Positions 8,407-15,844 of a stretch of DNA of 64,000 nucleotides are shown here, one piece after another. Location: the NCBI RefSeq assembly GCF_016767715.1, contig NZ_CP050145.1, positions 310,001 to 374,000 of the forward strand, read 5' to 3'. Position 1 is the stretch's first letter; each line of letters begins with the position of its first letter. A program made the translations under genes and the position numbers. The stretch is from Mycobacteroides chelonae (lineage in GTDB: Bacteria > Actinomycetota > Actinomycetes > Mycobacteriales > Mycobacteriaceae). A model generated the notes under the pieces. That model was given only the letters and a program-made list of their open reading frames with translations. It did no database searches and was not told the origin of the DNA.

Positions 8407-9058
8407 GCGCACCTTCGGATTTCCACCACAGCGCGTTGAACCAGATGCGGGCGAGCGTGTCGATGGCCTCCTCGTCGGTGACCGAGCTGCGTCCGGTCTC
8501 CCCACCCTCTACCAGCCAGACGTAACAGAAGTAGTCCATCATCGCCCCGATCGCCGATGCGGTGATATCGGGATCCATCCCCGGGGAGTACTCGTGTTTC
8601 TGCAGTCGCCGAATGTTGTTGGCGATCATCGTGCGTGCCGGGGCGCGCAGGTCTCGCCAGTACTCGACGAATGTCGGGTCTATCTGCGCGGCCTGGAATA
8701 CCCCGGAGAGCACAGGGGCATGGTCGCGATAGGTGGTCCAGTACACGGTGACGATGTCCCGGATCACGTCATATGGTGCGCGATCGCCCGTCTCGACGGT
8801 GTCGCCGCGGGTGTACGCCTCATCGCGGAACTCATCAACCATGGTACGGAGAAGCTCGGCCTTGTCGGTGAAGTAATTGTAGAAAACCCCGACGGATTTC
8901 CCGGCCTCGGTGGTGATGTCGATGACCCGTGCCTCGGAGTACCCGACCCGGGAGATGACCTCACGCGCCGCATCCATCAGGGCGCGGCGCGTGCTGCGGC
9001 CACGTTGTGTCGAGGGCTGCTCGGCGGCCACGGGCCGGATCGCTGAATCGCTAGACAT
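8393..9058 (-). CDS. TetR-family transcriptional regulator
   Basis: A 221-residue TetR/AcrR-type repressor. The N-terminal helix-turn-helix spans about residues 25-65 (ALMDAAREVISRVGYSEARV, then GKSVGVFYNYFTDKAELL); the C-terminal ligand domain is aromatic-rich. It is divergent from the monooxygenase gene at 9156, with a perfect inverted repeat at 9086-9101 between them, so it very likely represses itself and that gene. It heads the leftward kinase/enolase-like operon. ATG 9058 is preferred; two GTG codons directly upstream are possible. Confidence 0.88.
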   Translation of the reverse strand: MSSDSAIRPVAAEQPSTQRGRSTRRALMDAAREVISRVGYSEARVIDITTEAGKSVGVFYNYFTDKAELLRTMVDEFRDEAYTRGDTVETGDRAPYDVIRDIVTVYWTTYRDHAPVLSGVFQAAQIDPTFVEYWRDLRAPARTMIANNIRRLQKHEYSPGMDPDITASAIGAMMDYFCYVWLVEGGETGRSSVTDEEAIDTLARIWFNALWWKSEGAHGTT

Positions 9059-9085
9059 CACCACCCCGCCAAGGCTACATTAAAC

Positions 9086-9101
9086 CTGAATCGAGATTCA
9101 G
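9086..9101. promoter_or_regulatory. Operator: perfect inverted repeat CTGAATC-N2-GATTCAG
   Basis: Seven-base arms separated by GA, perfectly complementary, in the middle of the 97-bp gap between the divergent TetR gene and the monooxygenase gene. This is the usual place and size for a TetR autoregulatory operator. Confidence 0.7.
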
Positions 9102-9155
9102 TTTCAGTCCGATCGCGTGTCATTCCCTAATGATTGCGCAGGTTGCGAGGTTTTG

Positions 9156-10349
9156 ATGACGAGTTCGACAGCAGTGCAGACCGATGCAGTTCAGCGAGCG
9201 CGTGACCTCGCACCCGCTATCGCGGCACGGGCGCTCGAGGCCGAGCGCTTGCGCCGGATGCCCGACGAGACCATTGCCGAACTGTCCCAGTCGGGTCTGT
9301 TCAGCCTGATGGCGCCGCGCCGCTACGGGGGCGACGAGGCCAGTCTGGAGACCTTGGTGAGCGCGGTCATCGAGGTGGGCAAGGTCTGCGGATCGACCGC
9401 CTGGACCTTCTGTATCTACGGAATCCACAACTGGCTCGCCGGGTTGTTCCCCGAGGAACTGCAGGACGAGATGTTCGGCTCGGTTCCGCCGGGGTCTCCG
9501 TTGCTGTTTCCGGGCAGCTGGTCGCCATCGGGTATCGCCACTCCCGTCGAGGGCGGCTACAAGATAAGCGGGCGTTGGCAATTCGGCAGTGGTGTCTGGC
9601 ATTCGTCGTGGGCATCGGTTGCCGCGGTGGTGCAGCATGACGAGCCGCCGAAGTATCCAGATCTGCGCACCTTCATGATCCCCAGGAACGATCTCGAGGT
9701 CATCGACACCTGGTACACCTCCGGTCTGCGGGGTACCGGGAGCATGGACATCGCCGTCAGCGACGTCTTCGTCCCCGAGTATCGGGTGCAGGAGTTCGGT
9801 CCGCTGGCGCGCGGGCAGTCACCCTCGGCGGAACTGCACGGGTCTGCCATCTATCGGATACCCCTGTTCTGCGCCCTCTCCAATGTCGCGGCCGCGCCGG
9901 CGGTGGGGATGGCGCTGGGGACGGTGGAGCTGTTCACCGAGAAGATCAAGACCCGGGTGATGCGGTACTCGATGCAGGAGCAGTCCAAGCTGGCCACCGC
10001 GCACCGGCGCATGGGACATGTTGCGGCGCAGGCTGAGTCGGCACGCACCCTGCTGTTGCAGACGGTGCGAGATGTGGAGGACAAGCTGCGCTCCGGCGAG
10101 GGGCTGGCCACCGAGGATCGGGTGGCTGTGCGCCGCAACTGTGCCTACGTCGTCGAAGTCTGCAAACAGGCCATCGCCGAGGCGGTCGAGGCATGCGGTG
10201 CCTCCGCGCAATACGAGGACTCGCCGTTACAGCGCCACTTGCGTGATGTGAACACCTTGTCCACACACGTTGTCTACGACACGGATTCGGCCTACGAGCT
10301 GTTCGGCCGGGTGGAATTGGGACTGCCGCCGGGATCTGTCGCGTTCTGA
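9156..10349 (+). CDS. Acyl-CoA dehydrogenase-fold flavin monooxygenase (HsaA-like)
   Basis: A 397-residue protein of the acyl-CoA dehydrogenase fold, closest in pattern to two-component flavin-dependent hydroxylases (HsaA, DszC type): APRRYGGDEASLETLVSAVI, CGSTAW, LFPEELQDEMFG and SGRWQFGSGVWHSSW. Such enzymes use reduced flavin from a separate reductase to hydroxylate aromatic or polycyclic substrates; no reductase is encoded nearby. ATG at 9156 follows GAGG; the frame extends to 9117. The downstream crotonase begins 14 nt after the stop, so the pair looks like a small catabolic operon controlled by the divergent TetR. The substrate is unknown; a true acyl-CoA dehydrogenase is the less likely reading. 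Confidence 0.75.
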   Translation: MTSSTAVQTDAVQRARDLAPAIAARALEAERLRRMPDETIAELSQSGLFSLMAPRRYGGDEASLETLVSAVIEVGKVCGSTAWTFCIYGIHNWLAGLFPEELQDEMFGSVPPGSPLLFPGSWSPSGIATPVEGGYKISGRWQFGSGVWHSSWASVAAVVQHDEPPKYPDLRTFMIPRNDLEVIDTWYTSGLRGTGSMDIAVSDVFVPEYRVQEFGPLARGQSPSAELHGSAIYRIPLFCALSNVAAAPAVGMALGTVELFTEKIKTRVMRYSMQEQSKLATAHRRMGHVAAQAESARTLLLQTVRDVEDKLRSGEGLATEDRVAVRRNCAYVVEVCKQAIAEAVEACGASAQYEDSPLQRHLRDVNTLSTHVVYDTDSAYELFGRVELGLPPGSVAF

Positions 10350-10362
10350 TGAGCACTGGCTC

Positions 10363-11184
10363 GTGAATACGCAGGTGCCCGAGCTCAACGGGTTGCGGTG
10401 TGCGCGCGACGATCGTGTCCTGACTGTCCTGATCGACAACGGTCCGCTCAATCTGCTGGACGGGCCACTCATGTCGAGCCTGTCACGGCTGGCTCGTTGG
10501 CTCACTGATCGCGACGACGTGACGGTGGTGCTGTTCGGCAGCGCCAATCCCGATTTCTTCATCGCACACCTGAATGTCGAGATTCTGCAATCGGATTCGG
10601 CCCGTACTGCCGACTCGGTCGAATCCTTCCAGCGGTTGGTCGGCAGGTTCCGCGGGCTGCGCCAGGCCACCATCGCACTGGTTGAGGGCAGGGTCGCGGG
10701 CGGGGGAAGTGAGTTCCTCCTCAACCTGGACATGCGTTTCGCGGTCCGTGGCCAGGCCATCTTCAATCAGGTGGAGACGGGGCTGGGGATCGTCCCGGCG
10801 GGATCTGGTCCGCAGCACCTTCTCCAGGGGCTGGGTCGGGCGCGCGCGCTTGAGGTGATTTTGGGTCATGAGGATTTCGATGCCGATCTCGCGGAACGAT
10901 ACGGCTGGGTGAACCGTGCTCTGGACGCCGATGAGGGGTGGCCGTTCGTGAATCGGCTTGCCCGGCGGATCGCCGTCAATCCGCTCGCACTGATCGCGGG
11001 AGCCAAGAGCACGGTCGATGCGCTGGTCACCGACCTGGAGCCGGGGTTGGCCGCGGAGCGGGCAGCCATCGTCGCCGCATTCAAGGATGAGCACAGCACC
11101 CAGAGAATCGCGCGCTTTCTGCAACGGGGCGGTCAGACGGTGGACGGTGAACGTCGCCTCAGCGATCTCGTGGCCGACCCTTAG
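10363..11184 (+). CDS. Enoyl-CoA hydratase/isomerase family protein
   Basis: A 273-residue crotonase-fold protein from the GTG at 10363, 14 nt behind the monooxygenase. The oxyanion-hole region reads VEGRVAGGGSEFLLNLDMRF, and the second region is VETGLGIVPAGSGPQHLL. The usual catalytic Glu in the ETGLGIVP segment is not clearly placed as in classical hydratases, so hydratase, isomerase or hydrolase activity cannot be distinguished. The context suggests breakdown of a CoA thioester made after the hydroxylation step. Confidence 0.8.
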   Translation: MNTQVPELNGLRCARDDRVLTVLIDNGPLNLLDGPLMSSLSRLARWLTDRDDVTVVLFGSANPDFFIAHLNVEILQSDSARTADSVESFQRLVGRFRGLRQATIALVEGRVAGGGSEFLLNLDMRFAVRGQAIFNQVETGLGIVPAGSGPQHLLQGLGRARALEVILGHEDFDADLAERYGWVNRALDADEGWPFVNRLARRIAVNPLALIAGAKSTVDALVTDLEPGLAAERAAIVAAFKDEHSTQRIARFLQRGGQTVDGERRLSDLVADP

Positions 11185-11233
11185 ACTGCGACTACAACCA
11201 GTAGTAGAACCAAGTCGTAGCGAGGGAGAACTC

Positions 11234-11680
11234 ATGGGTCAGGTCAGTGCGTCCAGTTCGGTGTTGATCAACGCGACGCCAGAGACAGTGCTCGCCGCTG
11301 TTGCCGACTACCAGAATGTGCGCCCGCAGATCCTGTCCAGCCACTACCGCGACTACCAGGTGCTTGAGGGCGGTCAGGGTGAGGGCACCGTCGCGTCCTG
11401 GAAGCTTCAGGCCACCGAGTCGCGCGTGCGGGACATCAAGTCCAGCGTCAGCGTCGCCGGGCACACCGTCATCGAGAAGGATGCCAACTCCACACTGGTG
11501 ACCAGCTGGACCGTCGCACCTGCCGGAACCGGCTCGACGGTCACCACCAAGACGGCGTGGACGGGCGGCGGTGGCATCAAGGGATTCTTCGAGAAGACCT
11601 TTGCGCCGTTGGGGCTCAAGAAAATTCAGGCCGAAGTGCTGGAAAACCTGAAGAAGACGGTCGAAGGTTCGGCGACCTAA
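11234..11680 (+). CDS. SRPBCC (START-like) family protein, Rv3718c type
   Basis: A 148-residue small protein of the polyketide-cyclase/START-like superfamily, which binds hydrophobic ligands in a deep cavity. ATG at 11234 has the Shine-Dalgarno CGAGGGAGAAC in front. The C-terminal GFFEKTFAPLGLKKIQAEVL is the typical long terminal helix. It occupies the Rv3718c position in the conserved gene order between the fatty-acid genes and the amidase. It is convergent with the amidase, the stops overlapping in CTAA. The ligand is unknown. Confidence 0.8.
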   Translation: MGQVSASSSVLINATPETVLAAVADYQNVRPQILSSHYRDYQVLEGGQGEGTVASWKLQATESRVRDIKSSVSVAGHTVIEKDANSTLVTSWTVAPAGTGSTVTTKTAWTGGGGIKGFFEKTFAPLGLKKIQAEVLENLKKTVEGSAT

Positions 11681-12519
11681 CCGCCGGGTGCAGGCGCCGC
11701 CGCCGGGTCTACACCCGGCGCCGGTGCGGTACCGCTGAGGTATGCCACGATGCCCTGAACCACGGCCTGCGCGTATTTGGCGCGGCCCTCGGGGCTCGTC
11801 ATCATCGCCGAGTCCTGGGCGTTCTTCATGTTGCCGAGCTCGACGAGAACCTTCGGGTGCTGGGCAAGGTTGAGGCCCGCCAGGTCAGAGCGGCCATAGA
11901 GCCCGCCGGTGCCGATGTAGGTCGCCGGTGTCAGGCCGGCGGCTTGCAGGCTGTCACGCATGGTCTTGGCGAAGCGCAGCGTCGGCTCGCCCTGCACCGC
12001 GTTTACCGGCGGATTCGAGTAGTTGACATGGAAGCCATGACCACCAGCCGGGCCGCCGTCGGCGTGGATACTCACGACGGCATCGGGGTTGAAGCTGTTC
12101 TCGATCTCCGCGCGTTTGTCGATGCACGGACCGAGCTTGTCGTCGTCGCCACGGGTCATCGCGGTGCGCACGCCGAGTTGGGTCAGCTGCTGACGGATGA
12201 GCAGCACGGTGTTCCACGCGAAGGTGTGCTCCGGGTACCCGCCATCGGTAACGGTGCCGCTGGTCTGACAACTCTTCGTGCCGCCCCGACCGTCGGGCAC
12301 CTGGTTGTTGATCGACCCGTCATTGGCCCCGTTATGCCCGGGGTCCAGCACGACGATGCGTCCGGCGATGCCGGGTGCGGCCGCGGCGATGGGCGCCGCC
12401 GGCGTCACGATCGGCAGCACCGTGACCGATGCCGCCGTCAACAGCGCCGTTCCCGCCAGGCCCATGGCACGACGGAGCGGCACGGCACGCGACATCTGGT
12501 GTCCGAAACTCACTCGCAC
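11677..12519 (-). CDS. N-acetylmuramoyl-L-alanine amidase (Rv3717-like)
   Basis: Zinc amidase (Amidase_3) that cleaves the bond between N-acetylmuramic acid and L-Ala of peptidoglycan; exported. An N-terminal signal sequence (VPLRRAMG then a hydrophobic run to APIAAAA) precedes the catalytic domain. Zinc and catalytic residues are visible: His in VVLDPGHNGAND, Glu in GYPEHTFAW, His in SIHADGG and the catalytic Glu in VLVELGNM. A short Ala/Pro tail ends the protein. GTG 12519 is chosen because TACCGT ends 6 nt upstream (leaderless); ATG 12495 would still leave the signal peptide. It is divergent from ebfC. Confidence 0.9.
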   Translation of the reverse strand: MRVSFGHQMSRAVPLRRAMGLAGTALLTAASVTVLPIVTPAAPIAAAAPGIAGRIVVLDPGHNGANDGSINNQVPDGRGGTKSCQTSGTVTDGGYPEHTFAWNTVLLIRQQLTQLGVRTAMTRGDDDKLGPCIDKRAEIENSFNPDAVVSIHADGGPAGGHGFHVNYSNPPVNAVQGEPTLRFAKTMRDSLQAAGLTPATYIGTGGLYGRSDLAGLNLAQHPKVLVELGNMKNAQDSAMMTSPEGRAKYAQAVVQGIVAYLSGTAPAPGVDPAAAPAPGG

Positions 12520-12525
12520 CTGGCC

Positions 12526-12531
12526 ACGGTA
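12526..12531 (-). promoter_or_regulatory. -10 element (TACCGT) for the amidase gene
   Basis: Leftward TACCGT lies 6 nt before GTG 12519 with no ribosome-binding site, fitting a leaderless transcript. Confidence 0.4.
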
Positions 12532-12625
12532 GCCCGGACGGCGGCTACCCTTGTTGACGACCCGCCGAGGCCCGGCGAGCGTGACCAAGTTGATACCCGG
12601 TCGTTTGAGGCGAGAAGGAGATTTC

Positions 12626-12970
12626 ATGCAACCCGGAGGCGCCCCGGATATGTCAGCCCTGCTCGCGCAGGCACAGCAGATGCAGCAGCAGCTGATGGCC
12701 GCTCAGGCGCAGATCGCGGCGGCCGAGGTCACCGGGGAGTCCGGTGGCGGCCTGGTGCGGATCACCGGCAAGGGCAGTGGCGAAGTGATCAACGTGCAGA
12801 TCGACCCGAAGATCGTCGATCCCGAAGATGTCGAGACACTCCAGGACCTGATCATCGGTGCGTTGGCCGATCTGACCTCGAAGACACAGGAACTGGCGAG
12901 CCAGCGGCTGGGCCCGCTCGCGGGTGGCCTCGGCGATCTTGGCGGAGGGCTGGGATTGCCCGGTGTTTGA
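12626..12970 (+). CDS. ebfC: YbaB/EbfC nucleoid-associated protein
   Basis: A 114-residue YbaB/EbfC family DNA-binding protein, a dimeric nucleoid-associated factor. It has the Gln-rich helix [19 protein letters not shown], the beta core [20 protein letters not shown] and a Gly/Leu-rich tail. A strong Shine-Dalgarno AGAAGGAG stands before ATG 12626. Its end overlaps recR by 8 nt, the conserved ebfC-recR arrangement of many bacteria, which ties it to recombination repair. Confidence 0.93.
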   Translation: MQPGGAPDMSALLAQAQQMQQQLMAAQAQIAAAEVTGESGGGLVRITGKGSGEVINVQIDPKIVDPEDVETLQDLIIGALADLTSKTQELASQRLGPLAGGLGDLGGGLGLPGV

Positions 12971-13571
12971 GGGCCCGGTCCAGGACCTCATTGACGAGCT
13001 GGGCAAACTGCCCGGGGTTGGACCCAAGAGCGCGCAGCGCATCGCCTTCCATCTTCTGGGTGTCGAGGCTCCCGATATCGATCGGCTGACCGCAGCCTTG
13101 ACGCGGGTTCGCGATGGCGTTCAGTTCTGCGAGGTCTGCGGGAACGTCTCCGATAAGGAGCGCTGCCGGATCTGCTCGGACCCACGGCGCGATCTCGCAT
13201 TGGTCTGCGTTGTCGAGGAACCCAAGGATGTGCAGGCGGTCGAGCGCACCCGGGAATTCCGCGGTCGTTATCACGTGCTCGGTGGCGCGCTGGACCCGCT
13301 CTCGGGTGTCGGTCCCGACCAGTTGCGGATTCGGGAGCTGTTGACGCGCATCGGAACCGACGAAGACGGGGTCTCCATTTCCGAGGTCATCATCGCCACG
13401 GACCCGAACACCGAGGGTGAGGCGACGGCGACCTACCTGGTACGGATGCTGCGCGATTTCCCCGGACTGACCGTCACCCGGTTGGCGTCCGGTCTGCCGA
13501 TGGGCGGCGACCTGGAGTTCGCGGACGAGTTGACCCTCGGGCGCGCCCTCTCCGGCCGCCGCCCCCTCTGA
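12963..13571 (+). CDS. recR: Recombination mediator protein RecR
   Basis: A 202-residue RecR of the RecFOR pathway, which loads RecA on gapped DNA. GTG 12963 gives [20 protein letters not shown], the usual N-terminus with the helix-hairpin-helix. The zinc finger CEVCGN...CRICSD follows (about residues 55-70), then the Toprim domain ([28 protein letters not shown]) and the C-terminal [15 protein letters not shown]. It overlaps ebfC by 8 nt, so translation is probably coupled. Confidence 0.96.
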   Translation: MFEGPVQDLIDELGKLPGVGPKSAQRIAFHLLGVEAPDIDRLTAALTRVRDGVQFCEVCGNVSDKERCRICSDPRRDLALVCVVEEPKDVQAVERTREFRGRYHVLGGALDPLSGVGPDQLRIRELLTRIGTDEDGVSISEVIIATDPNTEGEATATYLVRMLRDFPGLTVTRLASGLPMGGDLEFADELTLGRALSGRRPL

Positions 13572-13587
13572 ATTCCCTTGCCTACCT

Positions 13588-14289
13588 TCAGGGGACGATG
13601 AGGAACTGTGCCTGACCGGGGTTGCCTTGTGCTCCCGACACCGTCACCGATGTCCCTGGATCACCGGGTGCGCCCGGGTTCGGTTGAGGTCCCGGTCCAC
13701 TGCAGTCCGATGAGGACGAAAACACGCCGGTGGTTGCGCCGTTAGCGCCGACCGATCCGCCAGGACCGTTACCGCCGCCGATCCCGCCGTTGCCGCCAGT
13801 GCCCGCCGACACATCCATCGGATGCGTGCCCAAGGACAGGTCGTGTTGGCATTTGACGAGGATGACGCCGCCGTTGCCGCCGGGGCCGGCGAAGTTTCCG
13901 TCCCCGCCGCGACCCCCGGTGCCGCCATTGCCGCCCGTTCTGCCGAACTCGCAGTCATCTCCGTCGCCGCCTTTGCCTCCGGTGCCACCGGTCCCGCCGA
14001 CTCCACCCTGCCCGCCATTGCCGCCGCGGCCACCCTTGGCTTGAAGTGACACACCGTCCATGAAGGTCTCTACTTCGAAGTCGATGACGCCGCCGTGCCC
14101 GCCCGGGCCGCCCGGACCGCCGGCCCCACCGTTGCCTCCGGTTCCTCCGGTCCCGCCTCGAGTGGCGCAGTCGTCGTCAATCCAATTGCAGTTCGCCATG
14201 GTCCCCGCCGCGCCGGTAGGACCCTGGGTGCCCTGCGCACCCGTCGCTCCGGCGTCGCCGTTCGGGCCATTGCTGATGATGTTCGCCAT
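13588..14289 (-). CDS. Collagen-like / GGX-repeat glycine-rich protein
   Basis: A 233-residue protein from ATG 14289 (AAGGAG upstream). Residues 8-30 are collagen-type Gly-X-Y triplets. A short Cys-containing segment (MANCNWIDDDCATR) follows, then long GGX runs (GGTGGTGGNGGAGGPGGPGG and others), broken by beta-like segments VIDFEVETF, VSLQAKGG and VILVKCQHDLSL, ending in a Pro/Gly-rich tail. GGX arrays of this kind can form polyproline-II helix bundles, as in some phage adhesins and antifreeze proteins. There is no signal peptide, PE domain or anchor, so it is not a PE-PGRS protein. The partner gene 14322-14996 lies 32 bp upstream on the same strand. The function is unknown. Confidence 0.8.
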   Translation of the reverse strand: MANIISNGPNGDAGATGAQGTQGPTGAAGTMANCNWIDDDCATRGGTGGTGGNGGAGGPGGPGGHGGVIDFEVETFMDGVSLQAKGGRGGNGGQGGVGGTGGTGGKGGDGDDCEFGRTGGNGGTGGRGGDGNFAGPGGNGGVILVKCQHDLSLGTHPMDVSAGTGGNGGIGGGNGPGGSVGANGATTGVFSSSSDCSGPGPQPNPGAPGDPGTSVTVSGAQGNPGQAQFLIVP

Positions 14290-14321
14290 GGTGGTTACTC
14301 CTTGTGATGTCAGATCGCTGC

Positions 14322-14996
14322 TTATGCCAGGTTGCCGCGGACGGATGTCGCGCGAATCTTGATGTAACTGGAGGTGATAACGAGCCTTCCGCCGGTATGA
14401 ATGCGGATGTCGTTGGCCCACAGGCTCTTCGCTTTCGACCCCAAGGTCAGCGTCGCGTTCCTGCCGATCTCGATATCTTTGAACAGCACGAGAACCAGCG
14501 GTATTCGGGTGACATGTGCGGCGTACCGCTGGGTGAACGAATGGGTGATCTTCACCTCGAGGCTGTCGGCCTCCACTGGCACTCCAAGTGCATCACTCAC
14601 TGCGCGTGACAAATTCGTGTGCAGGGCCGGGCGGATCTCGCGGTAGAGCTGGCTGAGTCGCGCCGGGTAGCTCACTCGCCCCTCGCTCTTGCTCGCACAC
14701 GGTGTGCAGCACGAGTCCTGGACGTCGGGGTGTTCGGCGACACTCTCAGCCATGCGACGGGCGATCTCACGTACCGCGAGATCATCCTCCGCTATGGCCT
14801 GGCGTGCAACGCTTTCCTCCAGGCGTTCGGGGACCAGGCGCAGGGTCTGAAGATCGTCGAATCCGGCGATGTCCAGGCGATGCGTCACCTCCGCCCATTC
14901 GCGATCGCTGGGATCGACGATCACCGACTTCTCTTCTGGCACAGATAGACTGCGCCGCTCGGCCTTTAAGAACCGTGCTACGGAATCACTGGTCAC
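14322..14996 (-). CDS. Unknown protein encoded with the glycine-rich protein
   Basis: A 224-residue protein with no family I recognise. GTG 14996 follows GGAG with good spacing. The N-terminal half is charged and helical (VARFLKAERRSLSVPEEKS, then ERLEESVARQAI); a Cys cluster SCCTPCAS sits near residue 95. The C-terminal third is beta-rich (PLVLVLFKDIEIGRNATLTL, then DIRIHTGGRLVITSSYIKIR) and could form a solenoid. It is first gene of a two-gene operon with the collagen-like protein, so it may be an assembly, anchoring or export partner. The pair sits between recR and gatD, an insertion in otherwise conserved order. Confidence 0.7.
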   Translation of the reverse strand: MTSDSVARFLKAERRSLSVPEEKSVIVDPSDREWAEVTHRLDIAGFDDLQTLRLVPERLEESVARQAIAEDDLAVREIARRMAESVAEHPDVQDSCCTPCASKSEGRVSYPARLSQLYREIRPALHTNLSRAVSDALGVPVEADSLEVKITHSFTQRYAAHVTRIPLVLVLFKDIEIGRNATLTLGSKAKSLWANDIRIHTGGRLVITSSYIKIRATSVRGNLA

Positions 14997-15130
14997 AATC
15001 GCTCCTTTGGGCGTTCGGTATGGAACGTGAATGCCCACGGAACGTATTGCGCGTACGGCCGGGTCTGCGTGAGTAATCGACTACTCGAATTCGGTACCTG
15101 GTGCGCTGCCCATGAGAGGGTGGAGGAAGA

Positions 15131-15844
15131 CTAGCGGGCGGACAAGCGCTCTCGGCGCAGCCGCGCTACCTCGTCCAGGTCCAGCGGGGTCAGTTGCGGC
15201 ACATTCATGGCGCGCGCAAGTAACAGGTCCGCCAGCTCGGGATTGCGGGCCAGACACGGACCGTGCATGTAGGTGGCGATCACGCTGCCCTGCACCACAC
15301 CGTCGGCACCGTCGCCGGCGCGATTCCCGGCGCCTCGGCCGACCTTCGACAGCGGGGCCGCTGCGGGTCCCAAAACTGTTCCGCCGCGGTGATTCTCGAA
15401 TCCTGTCAGGGTGTCTTCGAGCTCGTCCATGATGGGTACGCCGGCCAATTCGCCGATGGTGCGCTTGTCCTGCGGGCTGGTGGTGACGTCGAGCAGGCCG
15501 ACGCCTTCGACGCGCTCACCGGATGACGTTTCGTACCAATGGCCGAGCACCTGAATGGCCGCGCAGATCGCCAGCACCGGTGCACCGCGCTCGGCGGCGC
15601 GTTGCAGGCCCGGGTGCGCGATGAGGTGACGGGTGGCGAGCCGTTGTGCGTAGTCTTCGGCCCCGCCCAGCGTGTACACGTCCAGGGAGTCGGGAACGGG
15701 ATCTGCGAGGGTGATCTCCACGATCTCGGCGTCGATTCCGCGCATCCGCAGGCGCTGCCGCAGCACCACGGCATTACCCGAATCGCCGTAGGTGCCCATG
15801 ACGTCGGGGAGTACCAGGCCGATTCGAACGGTGGATTCGCTCAT
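15131..15844 (-). CDS. gatD: Lipid II isoglutaminyl synthase, glutaminase subunit GatD
   Basis: A 237-residue class I glutamine amidotransferase (CobB/CobQ-like). It releases ammonia from glutamine for MurT, which amidates the alpha-carboxyl of D-iGlu in the lipid II stem peptide. The nucleophile is Cys94 in PVLAICAAIQVLG, and the catalytic His194 is in TYMHGPCLARNP. It overlaps murT by 4 nt, so the two subunits are co-translated. The position matches Rv3713. Amidation is needed for cross-linking and affects lysozyme resistance. Confidence 0.93.
   Translation of the reverse strand: MSESTVRIGLVLPDVMGTYGDSGNAVVLRQRLRMRGIDAEIVEITLADPVPDSLDVYTLGGAEDYAQRLATRHLIAHPGLQRAAERGAPVLAICAAIQVLGHWYETSSGERVEGVGLLDVTTSPQDKRTIGELAGVPIMDELEDTLTGFENHRGGTVLGPAAAPLSKVGRGAGNRAGDGADGVVQGSVIATYMHGPCLARNPELADLLLARAMNVPQLTPLDLDEVARLRRERLSAR

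Noticed and set aside
11557..13089. A 510-codon plus-strand frame across the amidase and ebfC
   Set aside because: It crosses the well supported amidase (minus) and ebfC/recR in the wrong frame.
13588..14289. PE-PGRS protein
   Set aside because: No PE domain at the N-terminus; collagen triplets and beta insertions differ.
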